Positions 18,056 to 25,155 of a stretch of DNA of 64,000 bases are shown piece after piece. This DNA comes from Cytobacillus gottheilii (GTDB lineage Bacteria; Bacillota; Bacilli; Bacillales; Cytobacillaceae). The notes under the pieces were generated by a model. It was not told the origin of the DNA and searched no databases. It saw only the letters and a list, made by a program, of their open reading frames with translations. Position 1 is the stretch's first letter. The number at the start of each line of letters is the position of its first letter. The DNA is taken from contig NZ_LT800494.1 in NCBI RefSeq assembly GCF_900166665.1, positions 3,857,045 through 3,921,044 of the forward strand. Reading direction: 5' to 3'. The translations under genes and the position numbers were made by a program.

Positions 18056-18089
18056 AAAAAAAAAACAGCCCTCGGGCTGTTTTTTTTCT
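18056..18089. terminator. Bidirectional terminator between yfkK and yfkM
   Basis: ACAGCCCTCGGGCTGT with long A and T tracts on either side. Confidence 0.92.
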
Positions 18090-18090
18090 T

Positions 18091-18603
18091 TTATAAAAGA
18101 TTCAGTGACTCACGCGTAAAGGCAGGAATGTCATCAGGCTGACGGCTTGTAACAAGCTGATTTTGACAAACGACTACTTCTTTATCTGCGTATTTGGCAC
18201 CTGCGTATTCCATATCGACTTTAATGGATTTAAACCCAGTTGCATCACGGCCTTCTAACGCTTTTGCAGTAATAAGCAGCTGCGGTCCATGACAAATCGC
18301 AAATACTGGCTTCTTCTCATCCATAAATGCTTTTGTAAATTGCACAAAGCGGTCATCCGCACGAAGCTGATCAGGTGAAAAACCGCCTGGTAAAAATAAC
18401 GCATCGAAATCTTCCGGTTTCACGTCATCGATGCCTTTATCAATAGAAACGTTAGCTTCTCCCTGCTTGCCTTTAACAGATTTGCCCTGTTCCTTCTCGA
18501 TCGTCACAACTTCATGTCCAGCTTCTTTAAAGCTCTTCGCAGGCTCCGTATATTCAGAGTCCTCAAACATATTTGTGATTAAGCATGCAATCTTTTTACC
18601 CAT
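18091..18603 (-). CDS. yfkM: DJ-1/PfpI-family general stress protein YfkM
   Basis: The 170-residue class I glutamine amidotransferase-like protein has the nucleophile elbow AICHGPQ (Cys104, His105) and the N-terminal acidic residue of the DJ-1/PfpI fold. Relatives act as deglycases, chaperones or proteases; the exact activity is not established for YfkM. AGGAGATGATCTTAC precedes the ATG. It sits between yfkK and treR, as in B. subtilis. Confidence 0.9.
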   Translation of the reverse strand: MGKKIACLITNMFEDSEYTEPAKSFKEAGHEVVTIEKEQGKSVKGKQGEANVSIDKGIDDVKPEDFDALFLPGGFSPDQLRADDRFVQFTKAFMDEKKPVFAICHGPQLLITAKALEGRDATGFKSIKVDMEYAGAKYADKEVVVCQNQLVTSRQPDDIPAFTRESLNLL

Positions 18604-18681
18604 GTAAGATCATCTCCTATCAGTTCTCTCATTTTTTGCACATTAAGAGATTTCCCTGAAAAAAGAACGATAAAACATAGA

Positions 18682-19401
18682 TTACGCATTCCCCATCCTG
18701 CGGGCAAAATCAACAAATCTAAATTTATCTGGGCGATGTCTTGATTCTGTATATTGAAACAGGGCAGCATCATCCAGATAAATATAATTCTTCACAACCA
18801 CTATGGCTTGAAACCCTTCCATATCAAGCAGCTTATAATCTTCAGCAGTTGGCTCCTCAACGGTAAATTCCTTCTTCGCAAAACCAATTTTCCGGCCAAG
18901 CACCTTTTCAATATATTCAAAAATGGACCGCTTGCATATTTCTTCTGTTAAACCTGGAACCTGACTTTCAATTAAATAATCTTTATCAAGAATAATCCTT
19001 TCTCCTTCGATCTTGCGAATGCGATGCACTTTCCAAACCTTCTCATCACTTTCAATCTGGAGCTGCTTCATAATATTGCTGTCCGGCTTTTTCAAGGAAA
19101 ACTCAGCTATAATCGTCTCTGCCTGCTGCCCCATTGTTCCAGTCAGTTCTTTAAAACTGACAAGACCTGAAATCGGAAACTGCAGCTTTTTTAGATCCAG
19201 GACAATAGAGCCTTTTCCGCGAATTTTTTGGATATAGCCATTTTGTGCAAGCAAGTTTAACGCTTTGCGGATTGTCTCTCTCGAAGTAGAATACAGATCG
19301 GTCAATTCATTCTCCGAAGGCAATGTAGCATGAACAGGATATACTTCCTGATGAATTTTCTCTACCAGATCTTCATAAATCATTAAATATTTATTTTTCA
19401 T
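18682..19401 (-). CDS. treR: Trehalose operon repressor TreR (GntR/HutC type)
   Basis: The 239-residue regulator has an N-terminal winged helix (PSENELTDLYSTSRETIRKALNLL, about residues 28-51) and a UTRA effector domain (about 85-235). The segments LLAQNGYIQKIRGKGS and DKFRFVDFARR match TreR closely. It normally represses treP-treA and responds to trehalose-6-phosphate. A GTG four codons upstream is possible, but the ATG at 19401 sits 6 nt after GTGGTG and gives the usual length. The treP and treA genes are not adjacent in this window, so the regulator appears separated from its operon. Confidence 0.88.
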   Translation of the reverse strand: MKNKYLMIYEDLVEKIHQEVYPVHATLPSENELTDLYSTSRETIRKALNLLAQNGYIQKIRGKGSIVLDLKKLQFPISGLVSFKELTGTMGQQAETIIAEFSLKKPDSNIMKQLQIESDEKVWKVHRIRKIEGERIILDKDYLIESQVPGLTEEICKRSIFEYIEKVLGRKIGFAKKEFTVEEPTAEDYKLLDMEGFQAIVVVKNYIYLDDAALFQYTESRHRPDKFRFVDFARRMGNA

Positions 19402-19931
19402 AAGAATCACCACAATAAAAGAGTATAATCAGAGTACAGCGCGTTATCTTAGTAACATAACGAATCAGAAACAAAGCCTTGCTAATCTTCTTCTGTATCT
19501 CAGTCTGTCAGTTTCCCGGATAAAGTATCCCTATGTACCTTATGATATCGGTGGAGCTGACACCCCACTCATATTGTGCACCAGAAAGCGATTGGAGGCA
19601 ATGAAAATGAAGGAAATGGGGTTTAATCGTCTTTAGAACATACAAGAGGAAAGTGGGCTGATGTCATCTTTTGGATTGGAGTTCAGTATCTATTATACTG
19701 ATATGCAAAAAAGCTTTATAATTACAAATGAGACACAGAAAAGGAAAATACAAAATCAGTATAAAAGTCCCAAAAATCTAACATAAATTTATTTAATTTT
19801 TTGTGAAGTTTTTATCTTATTTATGATACTATAATAATGAAATTATTGAACAATTTGTTCTTAATATGGAACTGGTAAGGCATTTTCTGATATGATGAAC
19901 TTACCAATGTTGATAAGGTGTGTGAGATTGA
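19402..19931. other. 530-bp gap before sinR
   Basis: AT-rich non-coding DNA. On the plus strand a frame open up to 19639 ends in VPYDIGGADTPLILCTR and further residues, but it has no start or ribosome binding site. The 3' part holds the sinR promoter region and the palindrome at 19848-19860. Confidence 0.5.
19848..19860. promoter_or_regulatory. GAACAATTTGTTC palindrome upstream of sinR
   Basis: The 13-bp palindrome lies 13 nt after a TATAAT box (19830-19835) and 72 nt before the sinR ATG. An almost identical palindrome (GAACAAATTGTTC) sits in the promoter of the second SinR-type gene, so it is a candidate autoregulatory operator. Confidence 0.5.
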
Positions 19932-20255
19932 ATGATTGGAGATCGCGTCAAAAAGCTCCGAATGGAGAAGAAATTATCCTTATCTGAGCTTGCTGAACAA
20001 GCAGGAGTTGCAAAATCATATTTAAGTTCTCTGGAAAGAAACCTCCAAACAAATCCTTCAATCCAGTTTCTTGAAAAAGTTGCGGGTGTATTAGATGTCC
20101 CAGTTGATCATTTAATTCATGAGCAAATTAATAAAGAAGAACTTGATTCTGATTGGATGAAAATTGTAAAAGAGGCTATGGAATCAGGAGTATCAAAGGA
20201 ACAGTTTCGTGAGTTTCTCGATTTCAATAAATGGCGTACAACACAAAACAAGTAA
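19932..20255 (+). CDS. sinR: Biofilm master repressor SinR
   Basis: The 107-residue protein has a Cro/CI-type helix-turn-helix (LSELAEQAGVAKSYLSSLER, residues 17-36) almost identical to B. subtilis SinR. A C-terminal SinI-type multimerisation hairpin follows (DSDWMKIVKEAMESGVSKEQ, residues 73-92). SinR represses matrix genes such as tapA-sipW-tasA and is inactivated by SinI. Here sinI is not upstream in the same operon but lies downstream on the other strand. The start ATG is at 19932; the upstream GTGTGAGATTGA contains only a weak ribosome binding site. Confidence 0.94.
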   Translation: MIGDRVKKLRMEKKLSLSELAEQAGVAKSYLSSLERNLQTNPSIQFLEKVAGVLDVPVDHLIHEQINKEELDSDWMKIVKEAMESGVSKEQFREFLDFNKWRTTQNK

Positions 20256-20330
20256 TACAGCTTAAGATATGTTCTATCATTGATTGAGATACATTCTAGA
20301 ATACTCTGCCCGCAAAAAGGCAACAAATTT

Positions 20331-20357
20331 AGGCGTGATACCATATGTATCACGCCT
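20331..20357. terminator. Inverted repeat between convergent sinR and sinI
   Basis: AGGCGTGATA and TATCACGCCT form a perfect 10-bp stem with a 7-nt loop midway between the two stop codons. The T runs are weak on both sides, so terminator function is inferred from position. Confidence 0.55.
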
Positions 20358-20383
20358 CATTCATCCCGACATTTATCCTCATT

Positions 20384-20530
20384 TTAAACCTTCTCCGCTT
20401 CTTTTTCTAAATGACATTGAAGAAAAGCTCTGATTTCTGTTTGTTCCAGCCCCATATTTTTGGCTTCAACAATTAACTGGACCCATTCAGCGTCAACGAC
20501 TTCACGATTATTACTTATCATCTCAATCAC
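20384..20530 (-). CDS. sinI: SinR antagonist SinI
   Basis: This short frame encodes a 48-residue protein (45 if the ATG at 20521 is used). Its core AEWVQLIVEAKNMGLEQTEI aligns with the SinI helix (B. subtilis DQEWVELMVEAKEANISPEE) and with the C-terminal hairpin of SinR, whose multimer it would disrupt. The GTG at 20530 lies 7 nt after GGGGGG, while the ATG at 20521 has no good ribosome binding site, so GTG is preferred. The gene lacks the long C-terminal tail of B. subtilis SinI. Its leader holds a probable c-di-GMP riboswitch. Confidence 0.85.
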   Translation of the reverse strand: MIEMISNNREVVDAEWVQLIVEAKNMGLEQTEIRAFLQCHLEKEAEKV

Positions 20531-20561
20531 TCTTTTTCCCCCCAAAATACGAATCGTATCC

Positions 20562-20691
20562 TAGGCAACCCGGCCATCATAGTATTATTGTAGGCAGTAT
20601 GTGACAGTATTTTCCTTTCATCGGTAACGACGCCTAATATTATACATTAGATCCGTGATTTTGCGTCCTTGCCTTTCAGCAAGTTTGCCTT
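20562..20691 (-). promoter_or_regulatory. Cyclic-di-GMP-I (GEMM) riboswitch in the sinI leader
   Basis: Read on the minus strand, AAGGCAAAC is followed by a stem CTTGC/GCAAG capped by TGAAAG (a GAAA tetraloop), then GGACGCAAAATCACGG, ATCTAA and, after an insertion of about 65 nt, CTATGATGGCCGGGTTGCC. These are the conserved blocks of the GEMM-I aptamer in order. The P3 base is AUCA/UGAU instead of the usual GCCA/UGGC, a compensated change. GGCAA at the 5' side pairs with TTGCC at the 3' side (P1). The 3' boundary is 32 nt before the sinI GTG. The enlarged P3 arm is unusual. Confidence 0.82.
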
Positions 20692-20722
20692 TTCTTCAAC
20701 GTGTTTCCTCTTAATTTATCAT

Positions 20723-20750
20723 ACTATAGATTTTTGTTAAAGTTTGTCAC
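20723..20750 (-). promoter_or_regulatory. Promoter of the riboswitch-sinI transcript
   Basis: On the minus strand GTGACA (20750-20745), a 16-bp spacer and TATAGT (20728-20723) place the transcript start about 25 nt before the aptamer. No clear Spo0A box was seen. Confidence 0.5.
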
Positions 20751-20802
20751 TTTTTGTACGTAATTTTATTTTTTTCACACTTTTTTCAAAAACACTTTTT
20801 TA

Positions 20803-21042
20803 TTAAATTATCAGATTTATAGATTTGTTCTCCCTCGTAGCAGCAGGCTGGGACGAAGTTTCCTTTTGAATTTGTCTTCTTTGTTCTTGTACTTTATAAG
20901 CCACATTCACTCTCTCCTGTGTCATTGCATTAAAAAATGGCTGACAGGTCAGATCATTCCCGCAAACAGGACAAAGCCACTCGCCTTGTTCACTGCTGCT
21001 GAAGGATGGCCGCTGGCAGCGATCACAATTTTTCTGATACAT
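20803..21042 (-). CDS. Small zinc-ribbon protein at the end of the matrix operon
   Basis: The 79-residue protein carries two CxxC pairs (CDRC near residue 6 and CPVC near residue 26), as in a zinc ribbon, then a hydrophilic Gln-rich tail. The frame is open 15 codons upstream, but the ATG at 21042 follows GAGGTGCTTT, whereas the upstream TTG has no ribosome binding site. I do not recognise the family. It is the last gene of the same-strand series that starts with the TapA-like gene. Confidence 0.6.
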   Translation of the reverse strand: MYQKNCDRCQRPSFSSSEQGEWLCPVCGNDLTCQPFFNAMTQERVNVAYKVQEQRRQIQKETSSQPAATRENKSINLII

Positions 21043-21104
21043 AAAGCACCTCGTTCTCGGAAAGTTCTCTTCCTTCATCCTATTCAAATACCGAACTAAT
21101 CATG

Positions 21105-21404
21105 TTAAAACAAATAGGGAATTATCCAAAAACTATGAAGGGCACAAACTGCTGTATACAAAACCACAGCAAACATCGCCAGTCCTCTAATTCCCTTCCC
21201 ATCCGGAACAATCCCAGTAATATTCAACCCATACAACAGCCCAGAGAGAGCAACCTTTAATATAAGGAACCAATGAGGACCGACCTCATAAATCGCCTCC
21301 ATTAAAGGATTTGCCTCTGTGATGATGTTATGGCGAAGACCAAAATACGTTACTGCTCCGTCCAGTAAATTTAAAAGTGCAAGATAATACAGTATGACTT
21401 TCAT
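21105..21404 (-). CDS. DUF5658-family small membrane protein
   Basis: The 99-residue protein has three predicted membrane helices and the N-terminal pattern LLNLLDGAVTYFGLRHN..EANPLM seen in DUF5658 proteins. Function unknown. It lies 24 nt after the second TasA-type gene on the same strand, so co-transcription is likely. Confidence 0.7.
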   Translation of the reverse strand: MKVILYYLALLNLLDGAVTYFGLRHNIITEANPLMEAIYEVGPHWFLILKVALSGLLYGLNITGIVPDGKGIRGLAMFAVVLYTAVCALHSFWIIPYLF

Positions 21405-21428
21405 GTAATCACCGTAATTTCTATAAAA

Positions 21429-21992
21429 TTACCTAGATGATCCAGCTTCTTGGTTTGCCTTAAATGTCCATTTAAGCTCTAGGGCATCTCCTTGGTATAT
21501 ATTTTGATCCTGCCCATTATCAATAAATTTAAACTGAACTGTGAATTTTGTTGGGTCTTTTGCACCTGCTGGCATATTTTCCAGAACTTGAACGGGATTA
21601 TTCGTTAAGTTGGCTAAGCTCTCTGTAAATATCACTCGTTCTCTGCCTGATACATTATATAAATATTGAACGATAATATGCTCACCAAAATCTTCCCCAT
21701 TGTTATCGCCCTTTTTATCGTATACTTCATATTCAGACTGCAGAAGAACTTCTTTTATATTTAATGAACCAGCATTCTTTAATTCAAAAGCACGGAATGC
21801 ATAGTCATCTGGTTTGAGATTATCAATTTCGATAATATTCTCTTTGTTAATCTCTAAATCTAATGTACCGGCAGCAAAAGTGCTCTCTGCAGTTTCCTGA
21901 TCGCTAAAGTAAGCGAATGTTCCTCCTGCAACCAGGCTTAGTCCTAATGCAGATGATAAGACACCAGCAGCTAATTTCTTTTTTATATTCAA
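21429..21992 (-). CDS. TasA/camelysin-family fibre protein, paralog 2
   Basis: The 187-residue protein starts MNIKKKLAAG at a TTG (21992), 7 nt after GGGGGA; an ATG five codons earlier would have that GGGGGA inside it. The signal peptide ends GGTFA, followed by YFSDQETAESTFAAGTLDL, the SipW-dependent signal and TasA N-terminal strand. The core IDNLKPDDYAFRAFELKNAG and the GEHIIVQYL segment identify the TasA/CalY (M73) family. Such proteins polymerise into extracellular fibres by donor-strand complementation. It differs clearly from paralog 1. Confidence 0.88.
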   Translation of the reverse strand: MNIKKKLAAGVLSSALGLSLVAGGTFAYFSDQETAESTFAAGTLDLEINKENIIEIDNLKPDDYAFRAFELKNAGSLNIKEVLLQSEYEVYDKKGDNNGEDFGEHIIVQYLYNVSGRERVIFTESLANLTNNPVQVLENMPAGAKDPTKFTVQFKFIDNGQDQNIYQGDALELKWTFKANQEAGSSR

Positions 21993-22019
21993 GTCTCTTT
22001 CCCCCATATCATTTCTCGT

Positions 22020-22736
22020 CTAACCTGCATTGCGAATTTTTCTAATATAAATAAGTAAAAGGAAACCTCCCCCGATAGTTGCGAGCAGACCTGCTATGAT
22101 TATGTTGTGATGATTCGTTGCCGTATTTGGAAGTTTATTTACAACTTCTGGACTTACAACAATATCTTGCGCTGGTTGTTCATCATTAGGTACTGTTGGA
22201 TCTGGGTCTTCTCCAGGGTCGGTTGGATCTGGGCCTTCTCCTGGATCAGTTGGGGTTGAGTCGCCAATTCTCTCTGCTAAAAAGATGATTTCAACTTCAG
22301 CTGAGCTGCCTTGAAATTCATTCCCTAATCTTTCAGGCACTTTTACTTGAAGAAACAATGTCTCCTCAGTCCCGCTTGCCAGTTCCCTTGGAGAAAAGCC
22401 AGTAAAATCTTTCAACTTGCCCTCATATAAAATATGACTTTCTTTTTTTACCAAGAACTCCAATTCTTCAAATAGCCCCTTAACAGACTTTTTTTCTCCA
22501 ATTCTAGCGATATACTTAAAGTCCATTAAGCCATTATTCTTTATCGTGATATTGCGCGGCATCCAATCTCCAGGCTTTAAATTGTCAACTTGAAAAAGGT
22601 AACCGCTCGGATCCGTTTGAATATCAACCTCTTTATCTTCTGCATGGACGGGAAATCCGCCTATCCCAATTGAAAGCATGAAGACGATTAGGATGAATAA
22701 TATCTTTGGTTTTGCCAGCAAACCTTGATTATTCAT
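22020..22736 (-). CDS. LPNTA-type wall-anchored protein with TasA-like motif
   Basis: The 238-residue protein has a Sec signal peptide (residues 1-32). A domain containing VDNLKPGDWMPRNITIKNNG follows, the same block found in the TasA-type neighbours. Next come repeats of (T/E)DPxPTDPGEGPDPT type (about residues 160-185) as a wall spacer. A sorting signal ends the protein: LPNTA (202-206), a hydrophobic helix, and RKIRN. LPNTA is a typical class D sortase substrate, and such a sortase is encoded at 25485-26105. The spacing after the tasA terminator suggests lower expression than tasA. Confidence 0.82.
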   Translation of the reverse strand: MNNQGLLAKPKILFILIVFMLSIGIGGFPVHAEDKEVDIQTDPSGYLFQVDNLKPGDWMPRNITIKNNGLMDFKYIARIGEKKSVKGLFEELEFLVKKESHILYEGKLKDFTGFSPRELASGTEETLFLQVKVPERLGNEFQGSSAEVEIIFLAERIGDSTPTDPGEGPDPTDPGEDPDPTVPNDEQPAQDIVVSPEVVNKLPNTATNHHNIIIAGLLATIGGGFLLLIYIRKIRNAG

Positions 22737-22763
22737 GGCATTACCTCACTCATTTGATTTGAC

Positions 22764-22795
22764 AAAAGGCGGGAATAAATTCCCGCCTTTTTTTG
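22764..22795 (-). terminator. Intercistronic terminator after tasA
   Basis: AGGCGGGAA-taaa-TTCCCGCCT forms a perfect 9-bp stem, with TTTTG following on the minus strand and TTTTTTTG on the plus strand. It separates tasA from the LPNTA gene and would reduce read-through. Confidence 0.85.
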
Positions 22796-22803
22796 TGTAG
22801 CTA

Positions 22804-23430
22804 TTATCTTTCTTCCCCTTCAGTTTGATGTGCTGTGAAAGACCATTCTAGATCTAATTTGTCTCCTTGGAAGTGGTTTTGATCATGGTTATTATCTACG
22901 AACTCAAATAAAACATTCATCTGATCGGATTCACCAGCTGGTAATCCACTTTCTTCTCCACCAAACCATGCCCACCAAGATGTCACACTTTCAACAGCAT
23001 CAGGAGTCATATTCTTTAAATCATATAAAGTTGTTGATGTAATTACATCATTATAATCTATCCCAACGAATGGACCCCATGCAGTTTTATCAGCATTCTC
23101 TAAAAAGTGAACAATAATATGTTTACCGAAATCATCATTCCCATTGTTTTCTGCACCCTCCACCGTATAACTAGTAGAAAGATCTACCTTAGAAATATCC
23201 AATGTACCACCGTTCACCAAATCGAAATCACGGTACATTACATCACCAGGCTTTAAATTGTCAACATCGATGATTGTTGTAGGATCTACAGACAAATCCA
23301 ATGTCCCAGCAGCAAACTTGTTAGATGAAGTTGCAGTATCACTAAAATATGCAAACGTTCCCCCACCAACTAATGACATTCCAAGTGCAGCTGATGCAAT
23401 ACCTAAACCTAATTTTTTCTTAATGCTCAT
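22804..23430 (-). CDS. tasA: Biofilm matrix fibre protein TasA, paralog 1
   Basis: The 208-residue protein starts at the ATG at 23430, 8 nt after GGGAGGA. Its SipW-type signal peptide ends GGTFA (residue 27), followed by YFSDTATSSNKFAAGTLDLS. The block VDNLKPGDVMYRDFDLVNGG and GKHIIVHFLENADK are hallmarks of TasA/camelysin (M73). After removal of the signal by SipW it should assemble into matrix fibres. It follows sipW on the same strand, as in the B. subtilis tapA-sipW-tasA order, and is repressed by SinR there. Confidence 0.93.
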   Translation of the reverse strand: MSIKKKLGLGIASAALGMSLVGGGTFAYFSDTATSSNKFAAGTLDLSVDPTTIIDVDNLKPGDVMYRDFDLVNGGTLDISKVDLSTSYTVEGAENNGNDDFGKHIIVHFLENADKTAWGPFVGIDYNDVITSTTLYDLKNMTPDAVESVTSWWAWFGGEESGLPAGESDQMNVLFEFVDNNHDQNHFQGDKLDLEWSFTAHQTEGEER

Positions 23431-23482
23431 TACCAAATTCCTCCCTGACCCTTTTTGGGTATGTATTATTGTTTTATATTGA

Positions 23483-23500
23483 CTCTTGTAATAACAAGAG
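23483..23500 (-). other. Hairpin between sipW and tasA
   Basis: CTCTTGT-AATA-ACAAGAG can form a 7-bp stem in the sipW-tasA intercistronic RNA. There is no T run, so RNA processing or stabilisation of the tasA part is more likely than termination. Confidence 0.45.
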
Positions 23501-23515
23501 GTTCAACCAATTGTA

Positions 23516-24097
23516 TTAAGCTGTTTTTTCTGTTGTTTCTTCTTCTTTTTTTGCTTTTGGCTCTAATTCTCTTAGGCCTTGATATATGCTGAATGCAGCA
23601 TATGCAAGTAAGAGAACACCAGGACCAATGAGTAAGATTGCACTTCCTTCTTGCGATTGTGCAAAGTCTATAAAGTAACCGACAAAAGGAATTGTGAAAC
23701 CGGAATAAACAGCTCTGATGTTGTCTGATAGGACAGCTTCCATATCTGCAGTCTGGTTGTTATCCCCTTTTGTTTCATACATGACCTGGTCGCCGCTTTC
23801 AGTGACCCCGATAATTCTGTGTGTCACTAAAATTTCTTCATTTGTGACATACGTGATGACGTCATCCTTTTTAAGCTTTTTTGCTTGTTCAGCATCTACA
23901 GGTTTGACTGCTATAATAGAACCAGTTTGAAAGGTTGGTTCCATAGAGCCTGATAGTACTGATTTCAGCTGATATCCAAAGGCCTGTGGTTCTCCTCCTG
24001 ATGCTTTGGAGGATATCACTAGAAAGGCCATTAGTACTAAGTTCACAAATAAAATTCCTGTGATCACATTGCTAATAATTTTTTTAGCTTTCTTCAT
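23516..24097 (-). CDS. sipW: Signal peptidase I SipW (ER type)
   Basis: The 193-residue membrane protease has an N-terminal helix (residues 8-28), the catalytic serine in SGSMEPTF (Ser51) and, where bacterial type I enzymes use Lys, a histidine in VTHRIIG (His93). A second membrane helix is near the C-terminus (about 150-172). The Ser-His arrangement marks the ER-type SipW branch that processes TasA and TapA. Its ATG directly abuts the TAG of the TapA-like gene (TAGATG), so translation is coupled. Confidence 0.94.
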   Translation of the reverse strand: MKKAKKIISNVITGILFVNLVLMAFLVISSKASGGEPQAFGYQLKSVLSGSMEPTFQTGSIIAVKPVDAEQAKKLKKDDVITYVTNEEILVTHRIIGVTESGDQVMYETKGDNNQTADMEAVLSDNIRAVYSGFTIPFVGYFIDFAQSQEGSAILLIGPGVLLLAYAAFSIYQGLRELEPKAKKEEETTEKTA

Positions 24098-24886
24098 CTA
24101 ATCACCAGCCTGTTCTATTGTTTTTTCAGGATTTTGTTCACTTGGTGGTTCTTCCACTGGTGGCTGAACTGGCTCACTTGGCTGCTTTGTTTCCTGCTCT
24201 TTTGTTTCTTCAGCAGGAGGAACGACCTCAATTCCATCCCCTTCACTACCACTATCTGCAGGAGGTATAGGCGTTTCTTGTTTAGGGTCCTCTTTGTTCG
24301 CTGGCGGTTCAGGCTGCTCCGTATCTTCAGTGCTTTCTTCCACATGTTCAACCTCTTCAGCTGGTGGATCCTCGCTCTTTTCATCAAATACTTCTTCAGT
24401 TTTATCCACTTCCACTTGCTCTTCTATCGTTATCTCTAAAATTTCTGTCAAAACGTCTTCTACACCAGAGGCAGATATTCTAAATTGATAGCTTCCACTT
24501 TCACTAGCTTCGAATTGAAGTGTTGTAGATCCACCTTCATTCAACAGGTCAAAAGAACCTTCTAAAACGGATTCATTTTCTTTTAACACTTGATAAATAC
24601 CAGTAGATTCCATTGCGGCACCTGCATTTTCAACTTTAGCGTAAATGCCTTTGCCATCTTCAGAGTAACCTGCTTCAGTGACTTTTAATGAAGGAAGCCA
24701 TATGCCTGCGCTAATTTGTCCGCTTACCTTGCTGGCATCAGTAAAATATGCATTTGTATTTCCTGTTAGATAGGCTGCCATTCCAAAGAACAAATACCAA
24801 ACAGCCGTAATTTTAATCACATTGATTAACTTGTTTTTCTTTCTGAACTTTCTAAAGCGTTTCTTTCTTATTGGAATCCCCCCCAA
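24098..24886 (-). CDS. tapA: TapA-like fibre anchoring/assembly protein
   Basis: The 262-residue protein has a basic N-terminus, one hydrophobic segment (about residues 24-41) and a SipW-type processing site (GNTNAYFTDASKVSGQISAG). A beta-rich domain (about 60-150) and a long acidic Pro/Glu tail (150-262) follow. This layout and position before sipW match TapA, although sequence resemblance to B. subtilis TapA is low. The start is uncertain: the in-frame TTG at 24886 precedes GGGGGG, while the codon at normal spacing after GGGGGG is ATA (24871). Confidence 0.75.
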   Translation of the reverse strand: MGGIPIRKKRFRKFRKKNKLINVIKITAVWYLFFGMAAYLTGNTNAYFTDASKVSGQISAGIWLPSLKVTEAGYSEDGKGIYAKVENAGAAMESTGIYQVLKENESVLEGSFDLLNEGGSTTLQFEASESGSYQFRISASGVEDVLTEILEITIEEQVEVDKTEEVFDEKSEDPPAEEVEHVEESTEDTEQPEPPANKEDPKQETPIPPADSGSEGDGIEVVPPAEETKEQETKQPSEPVQPPVEEPPSEQNPEKTIEQAGD

Positions 24887-25155
24887 CAGGAAATGTTCAT
24901 TATATTCTTTTTATTCTGTTCGTTTTATCGAACTCACAAACTGAGTATATTGCAAATTTACTATTTTGAAAAATACGAAAAATCGTCAAATTTTCGTTTT
25001 AACGAACGTTTTTCTTTCGTTTTCTTACTTTTCCTGTTATTTCCTCATTATTTTGTATTTTTTACAGAACAAATTGTTCGTTATAATGAATTCATTATTT
25101 AGTCTTTTATGCATAATTCTATAAATTAGCTTATCTATGAAAAAGGAGTTCTTTT
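24887..25155. promoter_or_regulatory. Divergent control region of the matrix operon and sinR2
   Basis: About 270 AT-rich bases with three inverted repeats of one kind: GTTCG-ttttat-CGAAC (24918-24933), TTCGTT-tt-AACGAA (24993-25006) and GAACAAATTGTTC (25067-25079). They share the GTTC core known for SinR sites. The third lies exactly between TTTACA (25061) and TATAAT (25082-25087) of the sinR2 promoter. Repression by SinR-type proteins of both directions is inferred. Confidence 0.6.

Noticed and set aside
19480..19640. Possible gene fragment between treR and sinR
   Set aside because: An open stretch without start codon, ribosome binding site or recognisable family.
24115..24439. Frames opposite to or shifted within the acidic tail of the TapA-like gene
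   Set aside because: They are shadows of a low-complexity Pro/Glu coding region.
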